From assembly GCF_050433565.1 (NCBI RefSeq), contig NZ_JBNPWZ010000001.1, forward strand, positions 124,001 through 188,000: DNA of 64,000 bases, written 5' to 3'. The notes beneath the pieces are model-generated. The model was given only the letters and a program-made list of their open reading frames with translations, was not told where the DNA came from and did no database searches. Below, piece after piece: positions 43,524 through 52,781 of this stretch. This DNA comes from Ornithinibacillus bavariensis. GTDB lineage: Bacteria > Bacillota > Bacilli > Bacillales > Amphibacillaceae. Both the position numbers and the translations under genes were made by a program. Each line of letters opens with the position of its first letter. Within the stretch, counting starts at the first letter, position 1.

Positions 43524-43952
43524 ATGGAACAAGTTTTAATAACATTACATACCCGAATTATGGATGATGGGGAAGAAGAAACTTCTCAGAATACCTATAG
43601 GGGCCATTATTATGAGAAGAATAATCTTGAGGTACTGTCATTTGAGGAGAAAACGGAAGATCAGTACCTCATCAAAAGTTTAATAACAATTCAGCCTGAA
43701 AAGGTTACTATCAAGCGTTCAGGACTAATTTCGATGAATCAACAATTCCGTAAAGACCAAATTACGGAAAGCATTTATACACATCCACATGGTCATATGC
43801 GGATGGAGACCTTTACGAATGCCATTACCTATCAAGTGGATGACCAACAAACTAGGGGTCAGCTTAAAATAGATTATACGGTGAAATTGAACGGACAAGA
43901 GGAGCGTCATCATATGTTAACGCTCACCTATCAAAAGGAGGACATACAATGA
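43524..43952 (+). CDS. ywiB: DUF1934 (YwiB) beta-barrel protein
   Basis: A 142-residue protein of the DUF1934 family with an alternating beta-strand pattern throughout, resembling calycin-like YwiB of B. subtilis. Its role is unknown. Its stop overlaps the argS start by four bases (ATGA), so it is coupled to argS as in B. subtilis. GGAAAGGCG lies before the ATG. Confidence 0.88.
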   Translation: MEQVLITLHTRIMDDGEEETSQNTYRGHYYEKNNLEVLSFEEKTEDQYLIKSLITIQPEKVTIKRSGLISMNQQFRKDQITESIYTHPHGHMRMETFTNAITYQVDDQQTRGQLKIDYTVKLNGQEERHHMLTLTYQKEDIQ

Positions 43953-45619
43953 ACGTGTTGGCACAAACTGAAATGAAGGTAAAAGAACAGATTAAAGCAT
44001 CTGTACTGAAAGCGGGATTAGCTACCGAACAGGAGCTTCCAGATATTATCTTAGAAAAACCAAAGGATAAAGCGCACGGAGATTTTGCTACGAATATTGC
44101 TATGCAATTAGCGAGAATTGCTAAAAAAGCCCCTAGACAAATCGCTGAGGATATTGTGAATAATTTAAATCAAGATGCAGCCTCTATTGAAAAGATTGAA
44201 ATAGCTGGACCAGGATTTATCAATTTCTTTATGAAAAATGACTTTTTAACTGATCTTATACCGACAATATTAGAAGCTGGAACGGAGTATGGTAAGACGG
44301 ATTATGGGCATGGACAACGTATTCAGGTGGAATTTGTTTCGGTAAATCCCACAGGAAATCTACATCTAGGACATGCACGTGGTGCAGCATTTGGGGATGT
44401 TTTATGTAATGTTCTTCATGCAGCAGGCTATGCTGTAGAGCGTGAATATTACATCAATGATGCTGGAAATCAAATTGATAATCTAGCTCTTTCGGTGAAT
44501 GCACGTTATTTGCAGGCACTTGGGCAGGAAGCAAGCATGCCTGAAGATGGTTACCATGGTCAGGATATTGTAGAAATTGGGAAAAGGTTAGCTGAAGAAC
44601 ATGGCGATAAATGGGCAAATAAGACGGAAGAAGAACGATTAGCTTACTTCAAGGAGTATGGACTTGAATATACATTAGGTAGAATTAAGAAAGACCTTGA
44701 TGATTTTGGGGTGCATTTTGATAATTGGTTCTCCGAGCGTAGTCTATACCAAAATGACGAAATTGCTGACGTGTTAAATAAGTTAAAGGCTGGCGGATAC
44801 ATCTATGAAAAGGATGGAGCAACCTGGTTCCGTTCCACAGATTTTAATGATGATAAAGACCGTGTACTTGTAAAAAATGACGGTGCATTTACTTATTTAA
44901 CACCAGATATTGCTTACCATCAAAACAAACTAAACCGTGGGTTTGACAAGCTGATTAATGTATGGGGTGCAGATCATCATGGCTATATTCCACGAATGAA
45001 GGCAGCAATCCAGGCGCTTGGTTATGAAGCGGATAAATTAGATGTTAAAATCATTCAAATGGTAAATCTATTTGATGGTGGCGAAAAACTTCGCATGAGT
45101 AAACGGACAGGTAATGCAGTATCTTTAAGGGAGCTAATGGATGAGGTAGGGATTGATGCTGTTCGCTATTTCTTTGTAGCCCGTTCAAATGACACGCAAC
45201 TTGACTTTGATGTTGAGCTTGCACGCTCCGAGTCCAACGATAACCCTGTTTACTATGTACAATATGCCCATGCTCGTATTTGTACGATGTTAAAGCAGGC
45301 AGAAAATAAGGGCATAGAAATTAAGCAATCCTTTGATCCATCCTTATTAACATCGGAAAAAGAACTTGATTTATTGAAGAAAATGGGGGATTTTCCGCGA
45401 GTAATTGTCGATGCAGCTGAGAAGCATGCACCACAAAAAATAACCCAGTATGTATTTGATTTAGCATCATTATTGCATAGCTTTTACAACGCTGAAAAGG
45501 TTCTAGATTCGGAAAATGTTGCACTTACCAATGCAAGAATAGCTTTAATGAAGGCTGTGCGGATTACCCTTGAAAATGGATTGAAGTTAATTGGAGTAAA
45601 TGCTCCAGAAAAGATGTAA
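43949..45619 (+). CDS. argS: Arginine--tRNA ligase
   Basis: ArgS charges tRNA-Arg. The 556-residue protein has the N-terminal tRNA-recognition domain (GDFATNIAMQLARIAKKAP), the HIGH-type motif NPTGNLHLGHARG near residue 130, and the KMSKS-type motif LRMSKRTGNAV near 380; the C-terminal anticodon-binding helix bundle follows. Start overlaps ywiB. A strong terminator follows the stop. Confidence 0.97.
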   Translation: MNVLAQTEMKVKEQIKASVLKAGLATEQELPDIILEKPKDKAHGDFATNIAMQLARIAKKAPRQIAEDIVNNLNQDAASIEKIEIAGPGFINFFMKNDFLTDLIPTILEAGTEYGKTDYGHGQRIQVEFVSVNPTGNLHLGHARGAAFGDVLCNVLHAAGYAVEREYYINDAGNQIDNLALSVNARYLQALGQEASMPEDGYHGQDIVEIGKRLAEEHGDKWANKTEEERLAYFKEYGLEYTLGRIKKDLDDFGVHFDNWFSERSLYQNDEIADVLNKLKAGGYIYEKDGATWFRSTDFNDDKDRVLVKNDGAFTYLTPDIAYHQNKLNRGFDKLINVWGADHHGYIPRMKAAIQALGYEADKLDVKIIQMVNLFDGGEKLRMSKRTGNAVSLRELMDEVGIDAVRYFFVARSNDTQLDFDVELARSESNDNPVYYVQYAHARICTMLKQAENKGIEIKQSFDPSLLTSEKELDLLKKMGDFPRVIVDAAEKHAPQKITQYVFDLASLLHSFYNAEKVLDSENVALTNARIALMKAVRITLENGLKLIGVNAPEKM

Positions 45620-45632
45620 TTATTTAATGAAT

Positions 45633-45669
45633 AAAAAGGGACCTGTAATAAAACTAGGTCCCTTTTTAT
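45633..45669 (+). terminator. Terminator of argS
   Basis: AAAAAGGGACCT, ten-base loop, AGGTCCCTTTTTATT. Confidence 0.93.
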
Positions 45670-45770
45670 TCACTTGTAAGTATTTTATATTGAAAACGCG
45701 TCATATGTATTATTCCCAAAAAGCATTATACTGACAAATAATAAATTATAGTCATAGCATTAAAAACTGG

Positions 45771-45800
45771 TTGACTGAATAGTCATTCATAATTTATAGT
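45771..45800 (+). promoter_or_regulatory. fadF promoter with FadR-like operator
   Basis: TTGACT and TATAGT are separated by 18 bases. Between them lies TGACTGAATAGTCATTCA (45772-45789), a symmetric match to the B. subtilis FadR (YsiA) box of form TGAnTGAnTAnTCAnTCA. A repressor there would block polymerase, and long-chain acyl-CoA would relieve it. The gene for FadR itself is not in this window. Confidence 0.75.
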
Positions 45801-45929
45801 AGTAGTTGAAATACTGTTTTTTATTTTCGGAAAAATGGAATCGCTATCATTTTTTGGTGGAAAGTAATTCAGAGGTAGTAATAGAATAAATTAGGACAAT
45901 GAACTTCAGACAGTCAGGAGGATCAGCTG

Positions 45930-48038
45930 ATGGAAAATCTATTCTTATTGGTGAACACATTAGTATTTATTGCCATAGTTCTCTATGCACTTTACTTGTT
46001 TGGTAGAGTAATAGCAACACGGGTAGCCTACATACGGTTAGGTAGAAAATCAGAGTTTGATGGTGATATTAAGGAACGAGTAAATCGAATAGTTAAGATT
46101 GTTTTTGGTCAATCCAAGCTACTAAAGGATAAAAAATCTGGGATTATTCATGTCATGATGTTCTACGGTTTTATTCTCGTACAGTTTGGAGCAATTGACT
46201 TCATCGTAAAAGGGATATCACCTGGTAATCACCTGCCATTTGGGTTCTTATATCCTGGCTTTACTTTTTTCCAAGAAATTGTTACCTTGACCATTTTAGT
46301 AGCCGTCATCTGGGCATTTTACCGCCGTTATATTGAAAAGCTGGTCCGTTTAAAGCGCGGGTTAAAAGCTGGATTAGTATTGATCTTTATCGGGACATTA
46401 ATGCTTTCTGTATTACTAGGAAACGGAATGGCGCAAATTTGGCATGGGGAAGCTGCTACATGGACAGAACCAGTTGCTAGTTTGATAGCTACTATTTTTG
46501 GATTCATATCTCCAACCTCTGCGATGGTTGTTTTCTTTATTGCATGGTGGATACATAACCTTACATTATTAACGTTTTTAGTCTATGTTCCACAATCCAA
46601 GCACGCACACCTAATTGCAGCACCAATTAATGTATTTTTAAGTAAACGTGTGCCTGGCAAATTAAAAAAGCTGGATTTCGATATCGATGAAGAAAGCGAA
46701 GAAGAGGTTTCATTTGGTGTTGGTAAGGTAGAAGACTTCGAACAAGTTCAAATGATTGACTTTTATGCTTGTGTGGAATGTGGTCGTTGTACAGATGTTT
46801 GTCCAGCAGCGGGTACTGGGAAGATGCTGTCCCCGATGGATTTAATGATAAAAATACGTGACCACTTAACAGAGAAGGGTGCGGCTATTACGGGTAAAAC
46901 ACCTTGGGTACCTGCTTATGCATTTGCGAGTACTCAAGGTAATCAACTAGCCAAAACTACTAGAAACGAAGCTGCAGCAACGATGGAAAACATTAGCCTA
47001 ATCGGTGATGTTATTACAGAAGAGGAAATTAATGCCTGTACAACTTGTCGTAACTGTGAAGATGCATGTCCTGTCATGAACGAGCATGTCGATAAAGTTA
47101 TCGATTTACGCCGTTATCTTGTGATGACAGAAGGGAAGATGGATTCTGAGATTCAACGTGCGGTTATGAATATTGAGCGTCAAGGAAATCCTTGGGGATT
47201 ATCTAAAAAAGACCGTATTAAGTGGCGTGAAATTGATGAGTCTGCCTACATTCCTACAGTGAAGGAACTGAAAAAAGAGGATAAAGATTTTGAATACTTA
47301 TTTTGGGTTAGCTCTATGGGGTCATTTGATGCACGAAGCCAAAAGATTGCTATTGCTTTTGCAAAACTAATGAACCAGGCAGGTGTGAGCTTTGCTATTT
47401 TAGGTAATAAAGAGGCAAATTCTGGAGATACGGCTAGACGTATTGGTAATGAATTTTTATTCCAAGAAATTGCCGAGCGAAATATTAGTGAATTTGAGAA
47501 AAATGGCGTGAAAAAGATTGTGACAATCGACCCACACGCATATAATATTTTTAAAAACGAGTATCCTGACTTTGGCTATGAAGCCGAGGTTTACCATCAT
47601 ACACAATTATTGTATGATTTAGTTATGGAGGGTAGGTTAAAGCCTACAAAGGCGATTAATGAACGCTTAACATATCATGATTCCTGCTATTTAGGAAGAT
47701 ATAATGGGGTTTATGATCCGCCACGTGAAATTTTACGCGCAATTCCAGGATTAGAGCTTGTCGAGATGGATCGCAGCCGTGAAAATGGCATGTGCTGTGG
47801 TGCTGGTGGAGGTCTAATGTGGACAGAGGAAACCACTGGTAACCGAATCAATGTTGCGCGTACAGAGCAAGCGCTTGCGGTGGAGCCAACGGTTATCTCT
47901 AGTGCTTGTCCGTATTGTTTAACGATGTTAAGTGATGGAACAAAGGCAAAAGAAGTAGAAGAGGATATTAGTACAATGGATGTAGCAGAGATTCTTGCTC
48001 TATCCGTTTTAGTTGAAGAAGAAGTAAAGACAGCTTAA
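45930..48038 (+). CDS. fadF: FadF: iron-sulphur electron transfer protein of fatty acid oxidation
   Basis: A 702-residue protein resembling B. subtilis FadF/YwjF. The first 240 residues are a five-span membrane part of nitrate-reductase-gamma type. Two 4Fe-4S ferredoxin motifs follow (CVECGRCTDVCP near 282, CTTCRNCEDACP near 370), then two CCG cysteine domains (HDSCYLGRYNG near 585, CCGAGGGLMW near 622). The set fits membrane-bound transfer of electrons from acyl-CoA dehydrogenases, via electron transfer flavoprotein, to the quinone pool; that is inferred from the family and context. GGAGGATCAGCTG lies before the ATG. Confidence 0.9.
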   Translation: MENLFLLVNTLVFIAIVLYALYLFGRVIATRVAYIRLGRKSEFDGDIKERVNRIVKIVFGQSKLLKDKKSGIIHVMMFYGFILVQFGAIDFIVKGISPGNHLPFGFLYPGFTFFQEIVTLTILVAVIWAFYRRYIEKLVRLKRGLKAGLVLIFIGTLMLSVLLGNGMAQIWHGEAATWTEPVASLIATIFGFISPTSAMVVFFIAWWIHNLTLLTFLVYVPQSKHAHLIAAPINVFLSKRVPGKLKKLDFDIDEESEEEVSFGVGKVEDFEQVQMIDFYACVECGRCTDVCPAAGTGKMLSPMDLMIKIRDHLTEKGAAITGKTPWVPAYAFASTQGNQLAKTTRNEAAATMENISLIGDVITEEEINACTTCRNCEDACPVMNEHVDKVIDLRRYLVMTEGKMDSEIQRAVMNIERQGNPWGLSKKDRIKWREIDESAYIPTVKELKKEDKDFEYLFWVSSMGSFDARSQKIAIAFAKLMNQAGVSFAILGNKEANSGDTARRIGNEFLFQEIAERNISEFEKNGVKKIVTIDPHAYNIFKNEYPDFGYEAEVYHHTQLLYDLVMEGRLKPTKAINERLTYHDSCYLGRYNGVYDPPREILRAIPGLELVEMDRSRENGMCCGAGGGLMWTEETTGNRINVARTEQALAVEPTVISSACPYCLTMLSDGTKAKEVEEDISTMDVAEILALSVLVEEEVKTA

Positions 48039-48091
48039 ATTGATAAGGGGGGTTCTAATGAAATGACCCCTCTTATTTTCCAAATAGGCAT

Positions 48092-48109
48092 CGAGCGAGC
48101 GTTCAATCG
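48092..48109. promoter_or_regulatory. Possible TetR-type operator upstream of the thiolase gene
   Basis: CGAGCGAGCGTTCAATCG is partly symmetrical (CGA..GA.CG.TC..TCG), like the operators of many TetR regulators of acyl-CoA genes. A 10-base palindrome CTAACGTTAG lies at 48134-48143, just before the ribosome site. Both are candidates only. Confidence 0.35.
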
Positions 48110-48157
48110 TAGAGAAATAGAATTTTAATAACACTAACGTTAGAGGAGGAAAATGGA

Positions 48158-49345
48158 ATGAAAAAATCTGTTATAGTTTCAGGAGCTAGAACTCCCTTTG
48201 GTAAGTTCGGTGGCGCATTAAAACCATTGACAGCAGCACAACTTGGCGGTAAGGCAATTAAAGCGGCAATCGAGCGAGCAGGTGTCGATGGTTCAGAAGT
48301 TGGAGAGGTTATTATGGGGAATGTCCTACAAGGTGGTCAAGGTCAGCTCCCTTCGCGTCAAGCAGCAAGAGAAGCCGGGTTACCATGGGACGTAAAAACA
48401 GAAACAATTAATAAGGTATGCGCTTCTGGGTTACGTAGTGTAACACTTGCAGATATGCTAATTCGTTTAGGAGAAGAAGATATTATTGTGGCAGGTGGCA
48501 TGGAGAGCATGAGCAATGCTCCATACATTTTGCCAGATGCACGTTGGGGAAATCGCATGGGTGACAAACGTGTTGTTGATATGATGGTACATGATGGCTT
48601 AACCTGCTCCTTTACTGGTGTACACATGGGAACGTACGGCAATGCAACAGCAGAGGAATTTAACTTAACACGTGAAGCCCAGGACGAATGGGCATATCGC
48701 AGCCATATGCGAGCTATTCAAGCGATAGACGAAGGGAAGTTTAATGAAGAAATTGTTCCAGTCGAAATACCACAACGGAAAGGCGAACCGATTGTAGTGA
48801 ATCAAGACGAGGCGCCAAGAAAAGATACAACGGTAGAGGTGCTAGAAAAATTAAAGCCGGCATTTGATAAAGACGGTACCATCACGGCAGGAAATGCGCC
48901 AGGTATTAACGATGGTGCAGCAGCATTTGTCATAATGTCCGATGAAAAAGCGGCAAGTCTCGGCAAGAAGCCTATGGCTACTATCCTAGGTCATGCTGAG
49001 GTCGCTGTCGAAGCAAAAGACTTCCCGAAAACACCAGGAATCGTTATTAATGCGTTATTTGAAAAAACAGGCTATAGCAAAGATGATATCGACCTATACG
49101 AAATAAATGAGGCTTTTGCAGCAGTATCATTGGCAAGTAGTGTAATTGCGGATTTAGATCCTGAAAAAGTAAATGTAAACGGTGGTGCAGTTGCACTTGG
49201 TCACCCAATTGGAGCAAGTGGAACCCGCATTATCCTAACACTAATTCACGAATTAAAGCGACGTGGAGGCGGACTAGGAATTGCAGCAATTTGTAGTGGC
49301 GGTGGTCAAGGTGATGCCATATTGATTGAGGTACCAGGGGAATAA
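48158..49345 (+). CDS. mmgA: Acetyl-CoA C-acetyltransferase (thiolase)
   Basis: This 395-residue thiolase joins or cleaves acetyl-CoA units. Catalytic Cys88 is in INKVCASGLRSV, His in GHPIGASGTRI near 350 and the second Cys in CSGGGQGDAI near 380. It is the first of five acyl-CoA oxidation genes after fadF. GAGGAGG precedes ATG 48158. mmgA is used by analogy with B. subtilis; yhfS-like names are possible. Confidence 0.92.
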   Translation: MKKSVIVSGARTPFGKFGGALKPLTAAQLGGKAIKAAIERAGVDGSEVGEVIMGNVLQGGQGQLPSRQAAREAGLPWDVKTETINKVCASGLRSVTLADMLIRLGEEDIIVAGGMESMSNAPYILPDARWGNRMGDKRVVDMMVHDGLTCSFTGVHMGTYGNATAEEFNLTREAQDEWAYRSHMRAIQAIDEGKFNEEIVPVEIPQRKGEPIVVNQDEAPRKDTTVEVLEKLKPAFDKDGTITAGNAPGINDGAAAFVIMSDEKAASLGKKPMATILGHAEVAVEAKDFPKTPGIVINALFEKTGYSKDDIDLYEINEAFAAVSLASSVIADLDPEKVNVNGGAVALGHPIGASGTRIILTLIHELKRRGGGLGIAAICSGGGQGDAILIEVPGE

Positions 49346-49486
49346 TCCTTTGTTGATCTGGAACATACTCATGGTTTAATATTCACCTATTCTAGTAGGG
49401 CTCCAGTGCAAGCTTAGACACATAGTTCGTGAGTATAAACAAAGTCTAATAATGCTAACTTAATACATTTTAGCAAAATATTATGA

Positions 49487-49537
49487 AGCCAGAAAAGACA
49501 CCTAGATACAAATTCTATTCATCTATCTTTTCTGGCT
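49487..49537 (+). other. Stable stem-loop between mmgA and mmgB
   Basis: AGCCAGAAAAGA against TCTTTTCTGGCT is a perfect 12-base stem, extended inward by TAGAT / ATCTA. It sits about 18 bases before the mmgB ribosome site and is not followed by a clear T run. It could protect mRNA or weaken transcription between the two genes. Confidence 0.6.
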
Positions 49538-49564
49538 CTCTCTTCATACATAGGAGGTGCAAGG

Positions 49565-50416
49565 ATGACTATTAAAACAGTAATGGTAATTGGTGCAGGA
49601 CAAATGGGAGCAGGAATTGCTCAGGTTTTTGCACAAAGTGGTTTACAGGTATTTTTAAATGATATGAATGAAGTAGCACTTGATAAGGGAATGAAAAATA
49701 TTGAAAAGCTATTAGCTCGTGCGGTGGAAAAGGGCCGCATGGAGGAGGAAGAAAAAAATAGCACATTGAGTAGATTAACCTCTACCACCACGATAAATGA
49801 CGCACAGCACTGTGATCTAATTGTCGAAGCTGTTGTAGAAAATATGAATGTGAAAACCAAGGTGTTTAAACAGCTTGATGAGATAGCACCGAAGCATGCC
49901 ATACTTGCTTCTAACACATCATCACTTCCAATTACTGAAATTGCAAGCGCTACCAATAGAGCTAGTCAAGTAATTGGAATGCATTTTATGAATCCGGTAC
50001 CAGTAATGAAATTAGTTGAAATTATTCGTGGGCTACAAACTAGTGATGAAACATATCAGGCAATTGAAAACCTGACACATCAGCTAGGAAAAACTCCAGT
50101 TGAAGTGAGTGATTTTCCAGGCTTTGTTTCAAATCGCATTTTAATGCCAATGATTAATGAAGCGATTTATACCTTATATGAAGGAGTGGCATCGGTCGAG
50201 GATATTGATACTGTTATGAAGTTAGGTATGAACCATCCAATGGGGCCTTTGCAATTAGCTGATTTTATTGGACTAGATACATGTCTATATATTATGGAAG
50301 TATTGCATGAAGGATTTGGTGATAGTAAATATCGACCATGTCCATTATTAAGAAAGTATGTAAAAGCGGGATGGCTAGGGAAAAAGTCTGGAAGAGGTTT
50401 TTATCAATATGATTGA
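49565..50416 (+). CDS. mmgB: 3-hydroxybutyryl-CoA dehydrogenase
   Basis: A 283-residue NAD-dependent enzyme oxidising 3-hydroxyacyl-CoA. The Rossmann motif GAGQMGAGIAQVFAQSG is at residues 10-25, and the catalytic block HFMNPVPVMKLVEII is near 140. FVSNRILMPMINEA and KLGMNHPMGPLQLADFIG mark the C-terminal half. AGGAGGTG precedes the ATG. It follows a stem-loop after the thiolase gene. Confidence 0.94.
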   Translation: MTIKTVMVIGAGQMGAGIAQVFAQSGLQVFLNDMNEVALDKGMKNIEKLLARAVEKGRMEEEEKNSTLSRLTSTTTINDAQHCDLIVEAVVENMNVKTKVFKQLDEIAPKHAILASNTSSLPITEIASATNRASQVIGMHFMNPVPVMKLVEIIRGLQTSDETYQAIENLTHQLGKTPVEVSDFPGFVSNRILMPMINEAIYTLYEGVASVEDIDTVMKLGMNHPMGPLQLADFIGLDTCLYIMEVLHEGFGDSKYRPCPLLRKYVKAGWLGKKSGRGFYQYD

Positions 50417-50483
50417 ATTATTGTTACGGATTCCTAGACAATCACCTGAAGATGTTTGAAACAACGAGAGGGGGTAGCCGGTT

Positions 50484-51614
50484 ATGCATTTTCGATTCAC
50501 CGAGGAACAGCAGATGATGCGTAAAATGGTTCATGATTTTGCACAAAAAGAGGTACTACCAGAAATAGAACGAATGGAAAAGGAAGAACGCTTCCCAATT
50601 GAGGTCATTCGAAAGATGGGGGAGCTAGGTATTATGGGCATCCCCATTCCCGAAGAGTATCGTGGCTCTGGAATGGATTATACATCCTATATTATAGCAA
50701 TTCATGAGTTATCAAAGGTTAGTGCAACATTAGGAGTTATATTATCTGTTCATACATCTGTAGGTACCAATCCTATCCTATTTTTCGGAACAGAGGAGCA
50801 AAAGCAAAACTATGTTCCAAAGCTAGCAACCGGTGAATACTTAGGAGCATTCGCATTAACAGAGCCCCAGGCTGGATCAGATGCCAAAAATGTAAAGACA
50901 ACTGCCAAACGCGATGGAGATCATTATATTATAAATGGCTCAAAGGTGTTTATTACCAATGGTGGAGCTGCTGATACGTATATTACGTTTGCACGAACAG
51001 GTCCAGAGGAGATCAGTGCCTTTATTGTAGAAAAGGGGACAGAGGGATTTGTTATTGGAAAACAGGAAAAGAAGATGGGACTACACGGTTCCAGCACAGT
51101 TCAGTTAACGTTTGAAAACTGCCGTATAAAAAAGGAACAGCTACTTGGTAAAGAAGGTGAAGGCTTTAAAATTGCTATGTCTAATCTAAACAAAGGTCGG
51201 GTCGGCATTGCAGCACAGGCGCTTGGTATCGCTGAAGCGGCGCTAGAACATGCAACAAACTATGCCAAAGAACGGGAGCAGTTCGGAAAACCAATTGCTC
51301 ATAATCAGGGTGTATCGTTTAAACTCGCAGATATGGCAACACAGGTAGAGTGTGCAAAGCTATTAGTCTATCAAGCAGCATCACTTATTGAAGAAAATAG
51401 ACCATGTGCAAAGGAAGCTTCGATGGCAAAGCTATTTGCAACAAACACTGCAATGAAAACAGCAATTGAAGCAATACAGATTTTTGGTGGATATGGCTAT
51501 ACAGAAGAATATCAAGTGGAAAGACTCTTCCGTGATGCAAAAATCACGCAAATTTATGAGGGTACAAATGAAATCCAGCATATGGTTATTGCAAACCAAA
51601 TATTGAATGCTTAG
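50484..51614 (+). CDS. mmgC: Acyl-CoA dehydrogenase (first of two)
   Basis: A 376-residue FAD-dependent dehydrogenase forming the 2-enoyl-CoA. The signatures AFALTEPQAGSDAKN and FGGYGYTEEYQVERLFRDAK are clear, and the EGTNEI catalytic-type region lies near the end. It starts 67 bases after mmgB and is followed after 13 bases by a second acyl-CoA dehydrogenase of similar length. The two probably take different chain types. GAGAGGGGG lies before the ATG. The mmgC symbol is by analogy. Confidence 0.92.
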   Translation: MHFRFTEEQQMMRKMVHDFAQKEVLPEIERMEKEERFPIEVIRKMGELGIMGIPIPEEYRGSGMDYTSYIIAIHELSKVSATLGVILSVHTSVGTNPILFFGTEEQKQNYVPKLATGEYLGAFALTEPQAGSDAKNVKTTAKRDGDHYIINGSKVFITNGGAADTYITFARTGPEEISAFIVEKGTEGFVIGKQEKKMGLHGSSTVQLTFENCRIKKEQLLGKEGEGFKIAMSNLNKGRVGIAAQALGIAEAALEHATNYAKEREQFGKPIAHNQGVSFKLADMATQVECAKLLVYQAASLIEENRPCAKEASMAKLFATNTAMKTAIEAIQIFGGYGYTEEYQVERLFRDAKITQIYEGTNEIQHMVIANQILNA

Positions 51615-51627
51615 GAGGCTACGAAAC

Positions 51628-52767
51628 ATGAATTTTCAATTGACTGAAGAACAAGAAATGCTACGAAAAATGGTACAGGATTTTGCTAAGAAAGAGGTAG
51701 AACCAACAGCAGCAGAGCGTGATGAGGAAGAGCGTTTTGATCGTGAAATATTTAATAAAATGGCTGAACTTGGTCTAACCGGAATTCCTTGGCCAGAAGA
51801 ATATGGTGGTATCGGTGCTGATTATGTAAGTTATGTCATTGCTGTAGAAGAGCTATCTCGAGTCTGCGCATCAACAGGTGTAACACTTTCCGCCCATTTA
51901 TCACTAGCTAGCTGGCCAATTTATAAATACGGCTCAGAGGAACAAAAGAAAAACTTTTTAAATCGTTTAGCAACTGGTGAGGCTCTTGGAGCGTATGCTT
52001 TATCTGAGCCTGGTGCAGGAAGTGATGTCGCATCTATGAGAACAACTGCTAAGCTAGATGGTGATCACTATATACTAAATGGTAGCAAGGTTTGGATTAC
52101 GAATGGTGGAGTCGCTGATATTTACGTTGTGTTCGCTAAGACCGATATTGATGCACGACATAAAGGAATAAGTGCGTTTATTGTGGAAAAGGGGACAGAA
52201 GGATTCACGTTTGGTAAGAAAGAGAAGAAGCTAGGAATTCGTTCATCACCGACAACCGAATTGATTTTTGAAAATTGTCGTGTACCAAAGGAGAACTTGC
52301 TTGGAAGTGAAGGAGAAGGCTTTAAGATTGCCATGACAACACTTGATGGTGGTCGCAATGGTATTGCTGCACAAGCTGTTGGAATCGCCCAAGGTGCCCT
52401 TGATGCTGCAATCAATTATGCAAAAGAGCGGGAACAATTTGGCAAACCAATTGCCCATAATCAAGGAATATCTTTCAAACTAGCAGATATGGCAACGGAA
52501 ATAGAAGCTGCTCGTCTATTAACCTATCAAGCTGCATGGCTAGAATCTCAAGGGCTTCCATATGGGAAAGCATCTGCCATGTCGAAGCTATTTGCTGGAG
52601 ACACTGCAATGCGTGTGACGGTTGAAGCGGTACAAGTTTTTGGAGGCTATGGTTATACAAAGGATTACCCGGTAGAACGCTATATGCGCGATGCAAAGAT
52701 AACGCAAATCTATGAAGGTACACAAGAAGTACAACGTCTTGTGATTGGAAGAATGCTAACGAAATAG
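51628..52767 (+). CDS. acdA: Acyl-CoA dehydrogenase (second of two)
   Basis: A 379-residue acyl-CoA dehydrogenase close in length to B. subtilis AcdA. Signatures are AYALSEPGAGSDVASMRTTA, NGSKVWITNGG and FGGYGYTKDYPVERYMRDAK, with YEGTQEVQR near the C terminus. It shares most motifs with the gene before it, so the pair looks like an old duplication. ATG 51628 follows AGGAGGCTACGAAAC; an upstream in-frame start at 51607 has no site and overlaps the previous gene. Confidence 0.92.
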   Translation: MNFQLTEEQEMLRKMVQDFAKKEVEPTAAERDEEERFDREIFNKMAELGLTGIPWPEEYGGIGADYVSYVIAVEELSRVCASTGVTLSAHLSLASWPIYKYGSEEQKKNFLNRLATGEALGAYALSEPGAGSDVASMRTTAKLDGDHYILNGSKVWITNGGVADIYVVFAKTDIDARHKGISAFIVEKGTEGFTFGKKEKKLGIRSSPTTELIFENCRVPKENLLGSEGEGFKIAMTTLDGGRNGIAAQAVGIAQGALDAAINYAKEREQFGKPIAHNQGISFKLADMATEIEAARLLTYQAAWLESQGLPYGKASAMSKLFAGDTAMRVTVEAVQVFGGYGYTKDYPVERYMRDAKITQIYEGTQEVQRLVIGRMLTK

Positions 52768-52781
52768 AAAGGATGTCCAGG

